The notes: generated by a model not told the origin, from the letters alone. 6,358 nucleotides of DNA from Deltaproteobacteria bacterium (GCA_003646875.1 QMLT01000107.1:1-6358); one strand, 5' to 3'. Shown: positions 1 to 6,202, counted from the stretch's first letter. Made by a program: numbers and translations.

Positions 1-897
1 CATTCTCTCTATTGCCTTTATCGCCCTTACCCTTATGCCTTCTGCTACCTTTATAACTGGAGAAATATGTAAAAGAGAATTTACTATATCTGTTAGGTGA
101 ATCTTTTTCATATCTGTGCAGATCATCTTTTCATCAGCAGGAATAAATTCCTTATCCGGATTCTGGGTTTTCAGGGTATGAATTATCCCGGTTTCTGTGC
201 CTATGATAAACTCCATATGTTGAGATTTTCTTACATAATCAAGCATTCCCGAGGTGCTCTTGGCCTCATCTGCAAGGTCAATCACTTCCGGTCTGCACTC
301 AGGATGTGCCAAAAACAGCGCCTCAGGATAGTCATTCTTAACTCTTTTTACCTGCTCGGGTGTCAATGCATCGTGGTAAGGGCAGAATCCTTCCCAATAA
401 ATTATCTTCTTATTGGTGTATCTCTGGGTATATTGGGCGAGGTTTCTATCAGGAGTCATAAGTATAGTATTGTCGTTAACAAGGGATTTAATCACTTGTA
501 TAGCATTGGCTGATGTGCAGCAGATATCACTTTCTGCCTTAACTGAGGCAGGGGAATTGACATAACTGACTACCGGAATACCAGGTAACTCCTTTTTTTT
601 CTTGATTAATGCCTGGGCGGTTATCATATCGGCCATAGGACAGCCAGCCGATATAACTGGCAGGAGCACTGTCTTGTCTGGGCATACAATAGAGGCTGTC
701 TCTGCCATAAAATGAACGCCACAGAAAACTATTATTTCGGCATTTGTTTTAGACGCCTCAATTGATAATCCTAAGGAATCTCCAGTTAAATCAGCTATAT
801 CCTGTATCTCCGGCCTTTCATAATTATGGACTAACAGGATGGCATTTTTTTTCTTAAGAAGTCCTCTTATTTCTTTCTGTAATTCTTTTATACCCAT
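1..897 (-). CDS. nadA: Quinolinate synthase NadA (3' end cut by window edge)
   Basis: NadA condenses iminoaspartate with dihydroxyacetone phosphate to quinolinate, the pyridine-ring step of de novo NAD synthesis, in the cytoplasm with a [4Fe-4S] cluster. The 299 codons visible from the ATG at 897 are open to the window edge with no stop, so only a short C-terminal tail should be missing; compact NadA proteins are about 300 residues. Three cysteines match the known cluster ligands in context and spacing: Cys86 in AGCPMAD, Cys172 in GFCPYH and Cys260 in MICTDMKK. Other family signatures are RPEIQDIADLTGDSLGLS near residues 28-45, SYVNSPASVKAESD near 111-124, CCTSANA near 126-132, HPECRPEV near 198-205 and GTETGI near 233-238. 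The start follows an AGAGG site 13 nt upstream, which overlaps the stop of the upstream acyltransferase, so the two are probably co-transcribed and may be translationally coupled. Identification is firm. Confidence 0.96.
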   Translation of the reverse strand, partial: MGIKELQKEIRGLLKKKNAILLVHNYERPEIQDIADLTGDSLGLSIEASKTNAEIIVFCGVHFMAETASIVCPDKTVLLPVISAGCPMADMITAQALIKKKKELPGIPVVSYVNSPASVKAESDICCTSANAIQVIKSLVNDNTILMTPDRNLAQYTQRYTNKKIIYWEGFCPYHDALTPEQVKRVKNDYPEALFLAHPECRPEVIDLADEAKSTSGMLDYVRKSQHMEFIIGTETGIIHTLKTQNPDKEFIPADEKMICTDMKKIHLTDIVNSLLHISPVIKVAEGIRVRAIKAIERM

Positions 898-910
898 TAT
901 AAAACTTCTG

Positions 911-915
911 CCTCT
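911..915 (-). promoter_or_regulatory. nadA ribosome binding site overlapping the upstream stop codon
   Basis: On the minus strand the acyltransferase stop TAG (916-914) runs directly into AGAGG (915-911), 13 nt before the nadA ATG. The site supports the nadA start at 897 and suggests that ribosomes finishing the upstream gene can reinitiate on nadA. The spacing is longer than the usual 5-9 nt, so initiation may be modest without coupling. Confidence 0.5.
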
Positions 916-1918
916 ATCTAATTTCTAATCTGCGCCTGAAATTCTCTACCAATCTAAGAGGAGTGTTGGTGTTATAGAGGTCTTCCAGACCAAGTATATC
1001 CTTCCATCTTCGGTGCAGCCAAAGCCAATGGTTGGGATATTTTGTGATATAAGACTCAAAAATTTGATTTATCTTGCGAGTATTTTTCTTTAGATCACTT
1101 GCCTCGTCAGACGTACGCACCGGTTTTAGGGGTTCATTTATCTCTATTCTATATCTTCCCGGTCCCTCTCGTATTACAAATAAGGGCACTATGCTGGCCC
1201 CTGTCCGCCTTGCAAGAAGCGGAGCTGTTATATGTGTCTGGGATGGAATACCAAAAAAATCAACCACAACGCCGTGCCTACCAACCCTTGGGTTGCCACC
1301 TGCCTTCTGATCAGCAAGGGTTACGACAATAGCATTTTTTAGAAGCAAATAGTGCATGTTGCTTATCGCCCCATCAGGCCGCTCAATGGTTACGTCAAGC
1401 TTATTAAAAATGGAGGCCAGAAGACGTTCCAGGTAGGGGTTATCTAACTCCCTTATCACAGCAGCCATAGGAGGAATATCGAGGTAGGAGAGATATGTAA
1501 AGAGGTAAAAATTTCCAAAATGTCCTGTGACTGCGATTGTGCCCTTGCCCCTTTTTATTGATTTCATTAGATTTGAAGATCCTGTAATCTCAATATATTC
1601 ATGATAGTTTTCAGGGGTAATTATTTTGTTTAATTTCAAAAGGTCAAAAATAGACATGGCCAGATGTGCACAACTTTCTCTGCCAAGGATTTCCCTTTTT
1701 TTATTATCCAGCTTCCTTCCAAAAACTACGGATATATTGGCATTAGCAAATCTGCGCCGGGTCCTATCAATAAGGTAATATGTCTTCCCTAAAAAGCTGC
1801 CAAGAAGAGCAACTAGCCTAAAAGGCATAAGATAGATCACCAACAGAAATAAACGGAAGGCGAAATAAACCAAAAAGTTTATTAGCATAATTTTTTTAGA
1901 ATGACTTCTCATGATCAT
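914..1918 (-). CDS. LpxL/HtrB-family lipid A acyltransferase with altered catalytic motif
   Basis: Members of this lysophospholipid-acyltransferase branch (LpxL/LpxM/LpxP) transfer a secondary acyl chain from acyl-ACP to Kdo-lipid A precursors at the inner face of the inner membrane. The 334-residue protein has the normal family length. It starts with a basic N-terminus and a hydrophobic membrane segment (about residues 11-44). The catalytic region follows at TGHFGNF (131-137). Later come a DQKAGG stretch, VVVDFFG, TAPLLARRTGASIVPLF and a C-terminal YPNHWLWLHRRWK, all typical of the family. The catalytic HX4(D/E) motif is altered: His133 is present, but Tyr138 stands where Asp or Glu is expected. 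The codon is TAC, two changes from Glu, so a single read error does not explain it. ATG 1918 and ATG 1912 are both possible starts, with only weak Shine-Dalgarno matches. It is the first gene of a probable pair with nadA. Family assignment is firm; activity and which acyl chain it adds are uncertain. Confidence 0.88.
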   Translation of the reverse strand: MIMRSHSKKIMLINFLVYFAFRLFLLVIYLMPFRLVALLGSFLGKTYYLIDRTRRRFANANISVVFGRKLDNKKREILGRESCAHLAMSIFDLLKLNKIITPENYHEYIEITGSSNLMKSIKRGKGTIAVTGHFGNFYLFTYLSYLDIPPMAAVIRELDNPYLERLLASIFNKLDVTIERPDGAISNMHYLLLKNAIVVTLADQKAGGNPRVGRHGVVVDFFGIPSQTHITAPLLARRTGASIVPLFVIREGPGRYRIEINEPLKPVRTSDEASDLKKNTRKINQIFESYITKYPNHWLWLHRRWKDILGLEDLYNTNTPLRLVENFRRRLEIR

Positions 1919-2004
1919 TGATCTACCAACTCTAAAAAGTTACGTCAACAATGAAAATAAAGGCATATCTTGCTACCCATATATTGTCACAGTAACCTGA
2001 AAAT

Positions 2005-2033
2005 ATTATGTCTTTTTATAAAATTATTGTATA
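2005..2033 (-). promoter_or_regulatory. Candidate promoter for acyltransferase-nadA
   Basis: On the minus strand, TATACA (2033-2028) lies 17 bp before CATAAT (2010-2005), a 4/6 and 5/6 match to the sigma-70 type -35 and -10 boxes. Transcription would begin near 1998 and give a leader of about 80 nt before the ATG at 1918. The region is AT-rich, so chance matches are likely. The -35 box overlaps the candidate amrS -10 box on the other strand. Confidence 0.3.
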
Positions 2034-2035
2034 AT
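2030..2035 (+). promoter_or_regulatory. Candidate -10 box for amrS
   Basis: A perfect TATAAT lies about 80 bp before the amrS start in the divergent intergenic region. There is no good -35 box at 16-18 bp: the best 18-bp candidate, TTATGT at 2006-2011, is poor. An alternative pair is TTGTAT (2027-2032) with TATAAA (2051-2056), spaced by 18 bp. The box sits within a short dyad, AATTAT-TGT-ATAATT (2022-2036), which could act as an operator or be AT-rich chance. Confidence 0.35.
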
Positions 2036-2115
2036 TGCGAAGGATTTATTTATAAAGTTACATTAGAACCATGAGCAGTGAAGGCTTATATTACATTTAA
2101 GGGAAAGTAAGAATT

Positions 2116-3129
2116 ATGAAAGAGGCAATGCTCTATGAAAGGCTCTCTGACAATAGGGTAACGTGCAACCTTTGCAACCACCGATGTACTATAAAGGATG
2201 GGGGTTATGGCATCTGTGGGGTGAGGCAAAATATTGATGGATGTCTTTTTAGCCTTGTCTATGACAGGATCGTGGCATCACATATTGATCCTATTGAAAA
2301 AAAGCCCCTCTTCCAATTCAATCCGTGTTGCATGGCCTATTCTATTGCCACTGTTGGATGTAACTTCACATGCAGGCATTGCCAGAATTTTGATATATCC
2401 CAATTGCCAAGGCAGAAAAAGGGATACATTGCTGGCGAAAAGACTTCTCCAGAGGAAATAGTAAAGGAGGCAGAGCGTTCTGGTTGTAAATCAATTGCCT
2501 ATACGTATACAGAGCCTACTATATTTTTCGAGCTTGCCTATGATACAGCAAAGATAGCATGCCAGAAGGGCATTAAAAACATCTTTGTGAGTAATGGGTT
2601 TATGACCCCCGAGGCCTTGAGTGAGATCTCACCTTACCTTGATGGTATCAATATTGATTTAAAGGGCTTTACTGATTCGTTTTACAAAGAGATATGCGGA
2701 GGCCGATTGAAGCCGGTTCTGGAAAACATTAAACTCGCGAAAGAACTGGGAATATGGGTTGAGGTAACAACCCTTATTATTCCGACACTTAATGATACCA
2801 AGGAAGAGTTACAACAGATAGCCGAGTTTATAAGAGATGTAGATAAAGATATTCCCTGGCACATCTCACAATTCTATCCAACATATAAATTAACAACCCT
2901 ACCACGCACACCGGTAGAAACATTGCATATGGCGAGAGAAATAGGCATAGAGGCCGGTCTCCATTATGTTTTTGAGGGAAATGTGCCTGGAAGGGGAAAT
3001 GAAAATACATATTGTTACAAATGCGGGGAGCTATTGATTGAAAGATGGGGCTATTCGATATTTAAAAATATAATAGAGGATGGACATTGTCCCTCGTGCA
3101 AGAATTCGGTCGCGGGTGTTGGTTTATAA
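2116..3129 (+). CDS. amrS: AmmeMemoRadiSam system radical SAM enzyme AmrS
   Basis: AmrS is the radical SAM member of the AmmeMemoRadiSam grouping, named for AMMECR1 (AmrA), MEMO (AmrB) and this enzyme; its reaction is not well defined. The 337-residue length is normal. Four N-terminal cysteines (17, 20, 24, 34) precede the segment HIDPIEKKPLFQF (56-68). The SAM-cluster motif CX3CX2C is at Cys82, Cys86 and Cys89, followed by QNFDIS. A TIM-barrel core includes YTYTEPTIFFE, VSNGFMTPEAL, GINIDLKGF and WHISQFYPTYKL. A C-terminal pair of CXXC knuckles (300/303 and 325/328) can bind metal. The ATG at 2116 follows AAGGGAAAG about 8 nt upstream, and MKEAM is a usual start for the family; Met5 is a less likely alternative. 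AmrA and AmrB are not encoded in this window. It is the first gene of the plus-strand series. Family assignment is firm, the biochemical role is not. Confidence 0.93.
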   Translation: MKEAMLYERLSDNRVTCNLCNHRCTIKDGGYGICGVRQNIDGCLFSLVYDRIVASHIDPIEKKPLFQFNPCCMAYSIATVGCNFTCRHCQNFDISQLPRQKKGYIAGEKTSPEEIVKEAERSGCKSIAYTYTEPTIFFELAYDTAKIACQKGIKNIFVSNGFMTPEALSEISPYLDGINIDLKGFTDSFYKEICGGRLKPVLENIKLAKELGIWVEVTTLIIPTLNDTKEELQQIAEFIRDVDKDIPWHISQFYPTYKLTTLPRTPVETLHMAREIGIEAGLHYVFEGNVPGRGNENTYCYKCGELLIERWGYSIFKNIIEDGHCPSCKNSVAGVGL

Positions 3130-3259
3130 CAGATTTGAGGACTCAAGGCCTTCGCCCAATCGGAGCTCCTCCCTATGCAGGCCCAGAACTCAATTCTGAG
3201 GAGTTGTTAAAAACTTACGAATCGTCTGTTTTAAAGTGGGGCATAGTGAGAATTTATTC
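3130..3259 (+). other. GC-rich spacer with a 42-codon open frame and a possible stem
   Basis: This 130-bp gap between amrS and the receiver gene is unusual in composition: about 30 of 47 bases at 3138-3184 are G or C, against an AT-rich surround. It contains the palindromes AAGGCCTT and GGAGCTCC, and an 8-bp stem can form between 3164-3171 and 3198-3205 (one G-U pair, 26-nt loop). No T-tract follows, so it is not a standard intrinsic terminator. One frame is open from TTG 3135 to TGA 3261-3263, ending in ATGA overlap with the receiver start. It has no clear ribosome binding site and no recognised product, so it is not called as a gene. Confidence 0.45.
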
Positions 3260-3655
3260 ATGAAAGAGTTAGCAAAAAGGAAAACAAAAGAGACCACCAT
3301 CCTTGTTATTGTCTATGATTATGTTATCAGGCATATATTGGCCAGGATATTGAGGGCTAAAGGACATGCTGTAGTTACCTGTTCAGTCGGTTTTGACGGG
3401 ATAAAAAAATTTGAAAAGGGCAAGGGAAAATTTGACCTGGTTATAATTGATATTCCCCTGCCTGGGACAGGCAGTTTGAGCGTGGCAAAAAGAATCAAGA
3501 AAATCAGTCAAAGAACACCTGTTATGCTTATTAAAGGATGGGATCGGAAACTGGATACTCTGGAGGCTAAGAAAGCCGGTGTAGATCTCGTTTTTAGTGT
3601 ACCTCTTTACATAGATAAAACAGTCAATCTTGTGAACGAACTTGTTCAATTATAA
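3260..3655 (+). CDS. Stand-alone degenerate response-regulator receiver domain protein
   Basis: This 131-residue protein is a single CheY-like receiver domain with no output domain. Receivers normally take a phosphate on Asp from a histidine kinase and then switch partner contacts. The fold is clear: strand ILVIV (14-18), helix IRHILARILRAKGHAVV, strand DLVIID (59-64), SVAKRIKKIS, TPVMLI (86-91), EAKKAGVDLVFSVP (102-115). Asp64 is kept as the phosphoacceptor and Asp20 as one acidic-pocket residue. The first acidic residue is Tyr19, the switch Thr/Ser position is Lys92, and the conserved Lys before Pro115 is Val114. It therefore looks like a pseudo-receiver. ATG 3260 is preferred over GTG 3236: a GTGAG lies about 9 nt upstream of the ATG, nothing suitable precedes the GTG, and the extra eight residues precede the usual domain start. 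rarA begins 15 bp downstream. Partner and role are unknown. Confidence 0.83.
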   Translation: MKELAKRKTKETTILVIVYDYVIRHILARILRAKGHAVVTCSVGFDGIKKFEKGKGKFDLVIIDIPLPGTGSLSVAKRIKKISQRTPVMLIKGWDRKLDTLEAKKAGVDLVFSVPLYIDKTVNLVNELVQL

Positions 3656-3670
3656 TGCCGACAGCACAAA

Positions 3671-4978
3671 ATGATGGATCTCAAAACAATACCCCTCGCA
3701 ACCCGGATGCGACCGGAAAGGATTGAAGAAGTCTTAGGCCAGGATCACATTCTCGGCCCATCAAGACCATTAAGAAGGTCACTCGAGACAGGCAATCTGT
3801 TTTCAATAATATTCTGGGGGCCACCAGGTTCAGGAAAAACAACCATTGCAAGGTTGATAGCACAGTACAGTAATTACCCTTTTCAATCATTCTCGGCAGT
3901 CCTCTCCGGGGTGAAAGAGTTGAGAGAAATAATTGACTCAGCAAAAAAGACATTTAGGTATGAGCTAAAACCGACTATTCTCTTTGTCGATGAAATTCAT
4001 CGCTTTAATAAGGCACAACAGGATGCCTTTCTGCCCCATGTCGAAAATGGACTGATTATCCTCATCGGAGCCACCACCCAGAATCCCTCATTTGAAATTA
4101 TACCGCCACTTCTTTCAAGAACCAGGGTTATGACCTTGAAGCCTTTAGGATTTAAAGATATGTCCATCATTTTGAACAGGGCCGTTAAAGATAAAAAGAG
4201 GGGGCTTGGGGATCTAAATATTACGATTGAAGAAAATGCCTTAAAATATATCATAAGTGTCTCACATGGAGATGTGAGATGTGCGCTTAATAACCTGGAG
4301 TCTGCTATTTATTTTATTAAACCAGATACAAATCATAAAAGAGTATTAACGACGGCGACTGTTGCACGCGCCTTGAATAAAAAATCCCTCGCCTATGACA
4401 AAAATGGTGAGGAACATTACAACCTTATATCAGCGCTTCATAAGAGCATGAGAGGAAGCGATCCTCAGGCCTCTATCTACTGGCTCTATAGGATGCTGGA
4501 GGCAGGTGAAGATCCATTTTTTATAGGCAGGCGGCTTATTCGGTTTGCTTCTGAGGATGTTGGCCTTGCTGACCCCTATGCCCTTGAGATAGCTCTCACT
4601 TCCTATCAGGCCTGGGAAAGGGTAGGTCCGCCAGAAGCAAAACTCTCTCTTGCCCAGGCAGTCGTTTATTTAGCTACAGCCCCAAAGAGCAACACACTTT
4701 ATTCAGCAGAGAAATCCGTAATAAAGGAGATTGAAGAATCAGGCCCCCAGCCTGTGCCTCTACACATAAGGAATGCTCCAACAAAGCTGATGAAAAAGAT
4801 GGGTTATTCTCAAGGCTATCTTTATCCCCATGATTATCCCGAAAGTCAGATAAAACAGGAGTACCTGCCTGAAAAAATCAGGAAAAAGATATTTTATCAT
4901 CCTGGTGATAGGGGATTTGAAAAAGAGATAAAAAAGAGGATGGAAGAGCGAATAAATTTAAGTGTTCCAAAGCAATAG
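3671..4978 (+). CDS. rarA: Replication-associated recombination protein RarA (MgsA/WRNIP1 family AAA+ ATPase)
   Basis: RarA is a clamp-loader-like AAA+ ATPase that acts at stalled or gapped replication forks and, in E. coli, binds SSB. The 435-residue length fits the family. The N-terminus has the characteristic PLATRMRPERIEEVLGQDH. Walker A is GPPGSGKT (50-57), Walker B ILFVDEIHRF (103-112), sensor 1 GATTQNPSFE (133-142), and the likely arginine finger is in LLSRTRV (147-153). A sensor 2-like stretch, GDVRCALNNLE, follows. The C-terminal tetramerisation region includes KSMRGSDPQASIYWLYRMLEAGEDP, RFASEDVGLADP and YPHDYPESQIKQEYLP. All nucleotide-binding residues appear intact. ATG 3671 and the adjacent ATG 3674 are both possible starts, and no good Shine-Dalgarno site is visible before either, so translation may depend on coupling with the receiver gene 15 bp upstream. 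The partial ssb gene lies about 1.2 kb downstream. Confidence 0.96.
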   Translation: MMDLKTIPLATRMRPERIEEVLGQDHILGPSRPLRRSLETGNLFSIIFWGPPGSGKTTIARLIAQYSNYPFQSFSAVLSGVKELREIIDSAKKTFRYELKPTILFVDEIHRFNKAQQDAFLPHVENGLIILIGATTQNPSFEIIPPLLSRTRVMTLKPLGFKDMSIILNRAVKDKKRGLGDLNITIEENALKYIISVSHGDVRCALNNLESAIYFIKPDTNHKRVLTTATVARALNKKSLAYDKNGEEHYNLISALHKSMRGSDPQASIYWLYRMLEAGEDPFFIGRRLIRFASEDVGLADPYALEIALTSYQAWERVGPPEAKLSLAQAVVYLATAPKSNTLYSAEKSVIKEIEESGPQPVPLHIRNAPTKLMKKMGYSQGYLYPHDYPESQIKQEYLPEKIRKKIFYHPGDRGFEKEIKKRMEERINLSVPKQ

Positions 4979-4982
4979 AATT

Positions 4983-5068
4983 TGATCTGTTTAAATAGTT
5001 TTATTTGTTGAGTTGGTTTTATTGATTCTTGAATTCAACTAATCAAACCAATTGAACTGTTTCAAACA
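4983..5068. repeat. Degenerate 9-nt periodic array with dyad symmetry
   Basis: In this AT-rich spacer GTT occurs at 4989, 4998, 5007 and 5016, exactly 9 nt apart, followed by ATT at 5025. The pattern then reverses: AAC occurs at 5037, 5046 and 5055, and again at 5065 one base late. The two halves form an inverted repeat: GTTGAGTTGGTTT (5007-5019) pairs with AAACCAATTGAAC (5045-5057) with one mismatch and one G-U pair. GATT/AATC can pair inside, and the centre holds the palindrome TTGAATTCAA (5029-5038). As RNA it could fold after rarA and reduce read-through, though no clean T-tract follows. As DNA it could bind a multimeric protein. No known repeat family is recognised. Confidence 0.6.
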
Positions 5069-5098
5069 ATTTAGGTATCTTTTAGGCACTTATTTATT

Positions 5099-6034
5099 AT
5101 GTATGAGCCTTCTTATCTTCAACTATACAAAGAAGGTCAACTTCTAAAAAGGGTGGAAAAGGCCACTGATTTGTTAAAGGAATGTCGCCTTTGCCCCAGA
5201 CAGTGTGCAGTTGACCGCTTAAATAACGAAAAAGGGGTCTGCCAAACTGGTAGAAGGGCAAAGGTTGCGAGCTATAATGCACATTTTGGAGAAGAAGCAC
5301 CACTGGTTGGCAGATTTGGCTCAGGCACTATCTTTTTTTCCTTTTGCAATCTTCGCTGCTCTTTTTGCCAGAACTATGAGATAAGCCATCTCGGTGAGGG
5401 GATAGAGATGGAAGCAAAGGATTTAGCTAAAGTAATGATAGCGTTGGAAAACAAGGGCTGTCATAATATAAACCTGGTTACCCCTACCCATGTTGTTCCT
5501 CAGATACTGGAAGCTCTTTTACTGGCTGTAGGGCATGGTCTACATATTCCAATAGTATATAATAGCGGTGGTTATGAGAGGGTGGAAACCCTGAAGCTCC
5601 TGGATGGTATTATTGATATCTATATGCCTGATTTTAAGTTCTGGGATAAAAAATGGGCAGATAGATATTGCAGTGCACCGGATTACAGAGAAATTGCAAT
5701 TAAGGCCTTTAAAGAAATGTATGCCCAGGTAGGTGATTTAAAGATAGACAAAAAGGGTATAGCTGAAAGGGGATTGCTGGTGCGGCATCTTGTAATGCCT
5801 CATGGGATTGCCGGAACCAGGGATATTATGGAATTTCTCTCTAAAGAGATATCCGATAATACATATGTAAATATTATGGATCAATATAGACCGTGTGGTA
5901 CCGCATATCAGGATGAATATATTAATAACAGGATCTCTACAGAGGAATATTCAATGGCCCTGAAATGCGCTCACGATGCAGGCCTGACACGATTGGATCA
6001 AAGACAGGGGCGAAGATTGTTATTTCGGATTTAA
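5099..6034 (+). CDS. PflX-like radical SAM protein (COG1313, PFL-activase-related)
   Basis: This 311-residue protein belongs to the COG1313 branch of radical SAM proteins, often labelled PflX or putative pyruvate formate-lyase activating enzyme; no substrate has been firmly established for the branch. Four N-terminal cysteines (29, 32, 36, 48) in ECRLCPRQC and GVC may hold a second metal site. The HFGEE and GSGTIFFSFCNLRC stretches are family signatures. The SAM-cluster CX3CX2C is at Cys83, Cys87 and Cys90, followed by QNYEIS. Further landmarks are NLVTPTHVVPQILEAL, YNSGGYE, IDIYMPDFKFWD, VRHLVMPHG and MDQYRPCGTA. The length is normal and the motifs are complete. The ATG at 5099 has only a weak AGG about 12 nt upstream. 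No glycyl radical enzyme is encoded nearby, so calling it a true PFL activase would be unsupported. It lies 120 bp after rarA, beyond the periodic repeat, and may be transcribed separately. Confidence 0.9.
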   Translation: MYEPSYLQLYKEGQLLKRVEKATDLLKECRLCPRQCAVDRLNNEKGVCQTGRRAKVASYNAHFGEEAPLVGRFGSGTIFFSFCNLRCSFCQNYEISHLGEGIEMEAKDLAKVMIALENKGCHNINLVTPTHVVPQILEALLLAVGHGLHIPIVYNSGGYERVETLKLLDGIIDIYMPDFKFWDKKWADRYCSAPDYREIAIKAFKEMYAQVGDLKIDKKGIAERGLLVRHLVMPHGIAGTRDIMEFLSKEISDNTYVNIMDQYRPCGTAYQDEYINNRISTEEYSMALKCAHDAGLTRLDQRQGRRLLFRI

Positions 6035-6045
6035 TAAATAACCAC

Positions 6046-6076
6046 TCAGGTTTCCCCTGATAAATCGGGGGACAGG
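6046..6076 (+). other. Hairpin-forming sequence after the PflX-like gene
   Basis: TTCCCC (6052-6057) can pair with GGGGGA (6067-6072), including one G-U pair, around a 9-nt loop that contains GATAAATC. Competing stems are TCAGG/CCTGA (6046-6050 with 6056-6060) and CCTG/CAGG (6056-6059 with 6073-6076). No T-tract follows, so it is not a canonical intrinsic terminator. It may be a dispersed palindromic repeat or a transcript-end stabiliser. The rest of 6035-6134 shows nothing recognisable. Confidence 0.35.
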
Positions 6077-6134
6077 CAGGGTTCAAAGTTCAAGATCAGC
6101 CAACAATGAACCTTAATAACTTGATTTTAGCTGT

Positions 6135-6163
6135 TTTATATTGAAAATTTTTTCTAATATGAT
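6135..6163 (+). promoter_or_regulatory. Candidate promoter for ssb
   Basis: TTTATA (6135-6140) lies 17 bp before TATGAT (6158-6163), a 4/6 and 5/6 match to sigma-70 type boxes. Transcription would start near 6170 and give a leader of about 33 nt that carries the strong ssb ribosome binding site. The AT-rich setting makes chance matches likely. A nearby TTGAAA (6141-6146) is too close to TATGAT to serve as its -35 box. Confidence 0.35.
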
Positions 6164-6189
6164 AAATCTTTTCTACACACTTTCTATAA

Positions 6190-6198
6190 GGGGGAGGT
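6190..6198 (+). promoter_or_regulatory. Strong ribosome binding site of ssb
   Basis: GGGGGAGGT ends 4 nt before the ATG at 6203 and is by far the best Shine-Dalgarno match in the window. It fixes the ssb start and suggests high translation, as expected for an abundant single-strand binding protein. Confidence 0.85.
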
Positions 6199-6202
6199 AA
6201 TT

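Noticed and set aside
97..513. 138-codon open frame on the plus strand
   Set aside because: It lies wholly antisense to nadA, whose conserved cysteines and motifs are clear; the plus-strand translation resembles no family.
1074..1332. Two plus-strand open frames of 77-78 codons
   Set aside because: Both are antisense to the acyltransferase coding region and overlap each other; no ribosome binding site or protein-like features.
2682..3010. Minus-strand open frames inside amrS
   Set aside because: They are shadows of amrS, which has intact family motifs throughout this stretch.
3164..3205. Intrinsic terminator after amrS
   Set aside because: An 8-bp stem is possible but has a 26-nt loop and no following T-tract.
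3236..3259. GTG start at 3236 for the receiver protein
   Set aside because: No ribosome binding site precedes it and the extra eight residues lie before the usual receiver start; ATG 3260 has a GTGAG at suitable distance.
5007..5057. CRISPR array or simple tandem repeat
   Set aside because: Units are only 9 nt, degenerate and reverse orientation at the centre; there are no spacers and no cas genes.
5099..6034. Genuine pyruvate formate-lyase activating enzyme (PflA)
   Set aside because: The cysteine layout and the HFGEE, GSGTIFFS and MDQYRPC segments fit the COG1313/PflX branch, and no glycyl radical enzyme gene is nearby.
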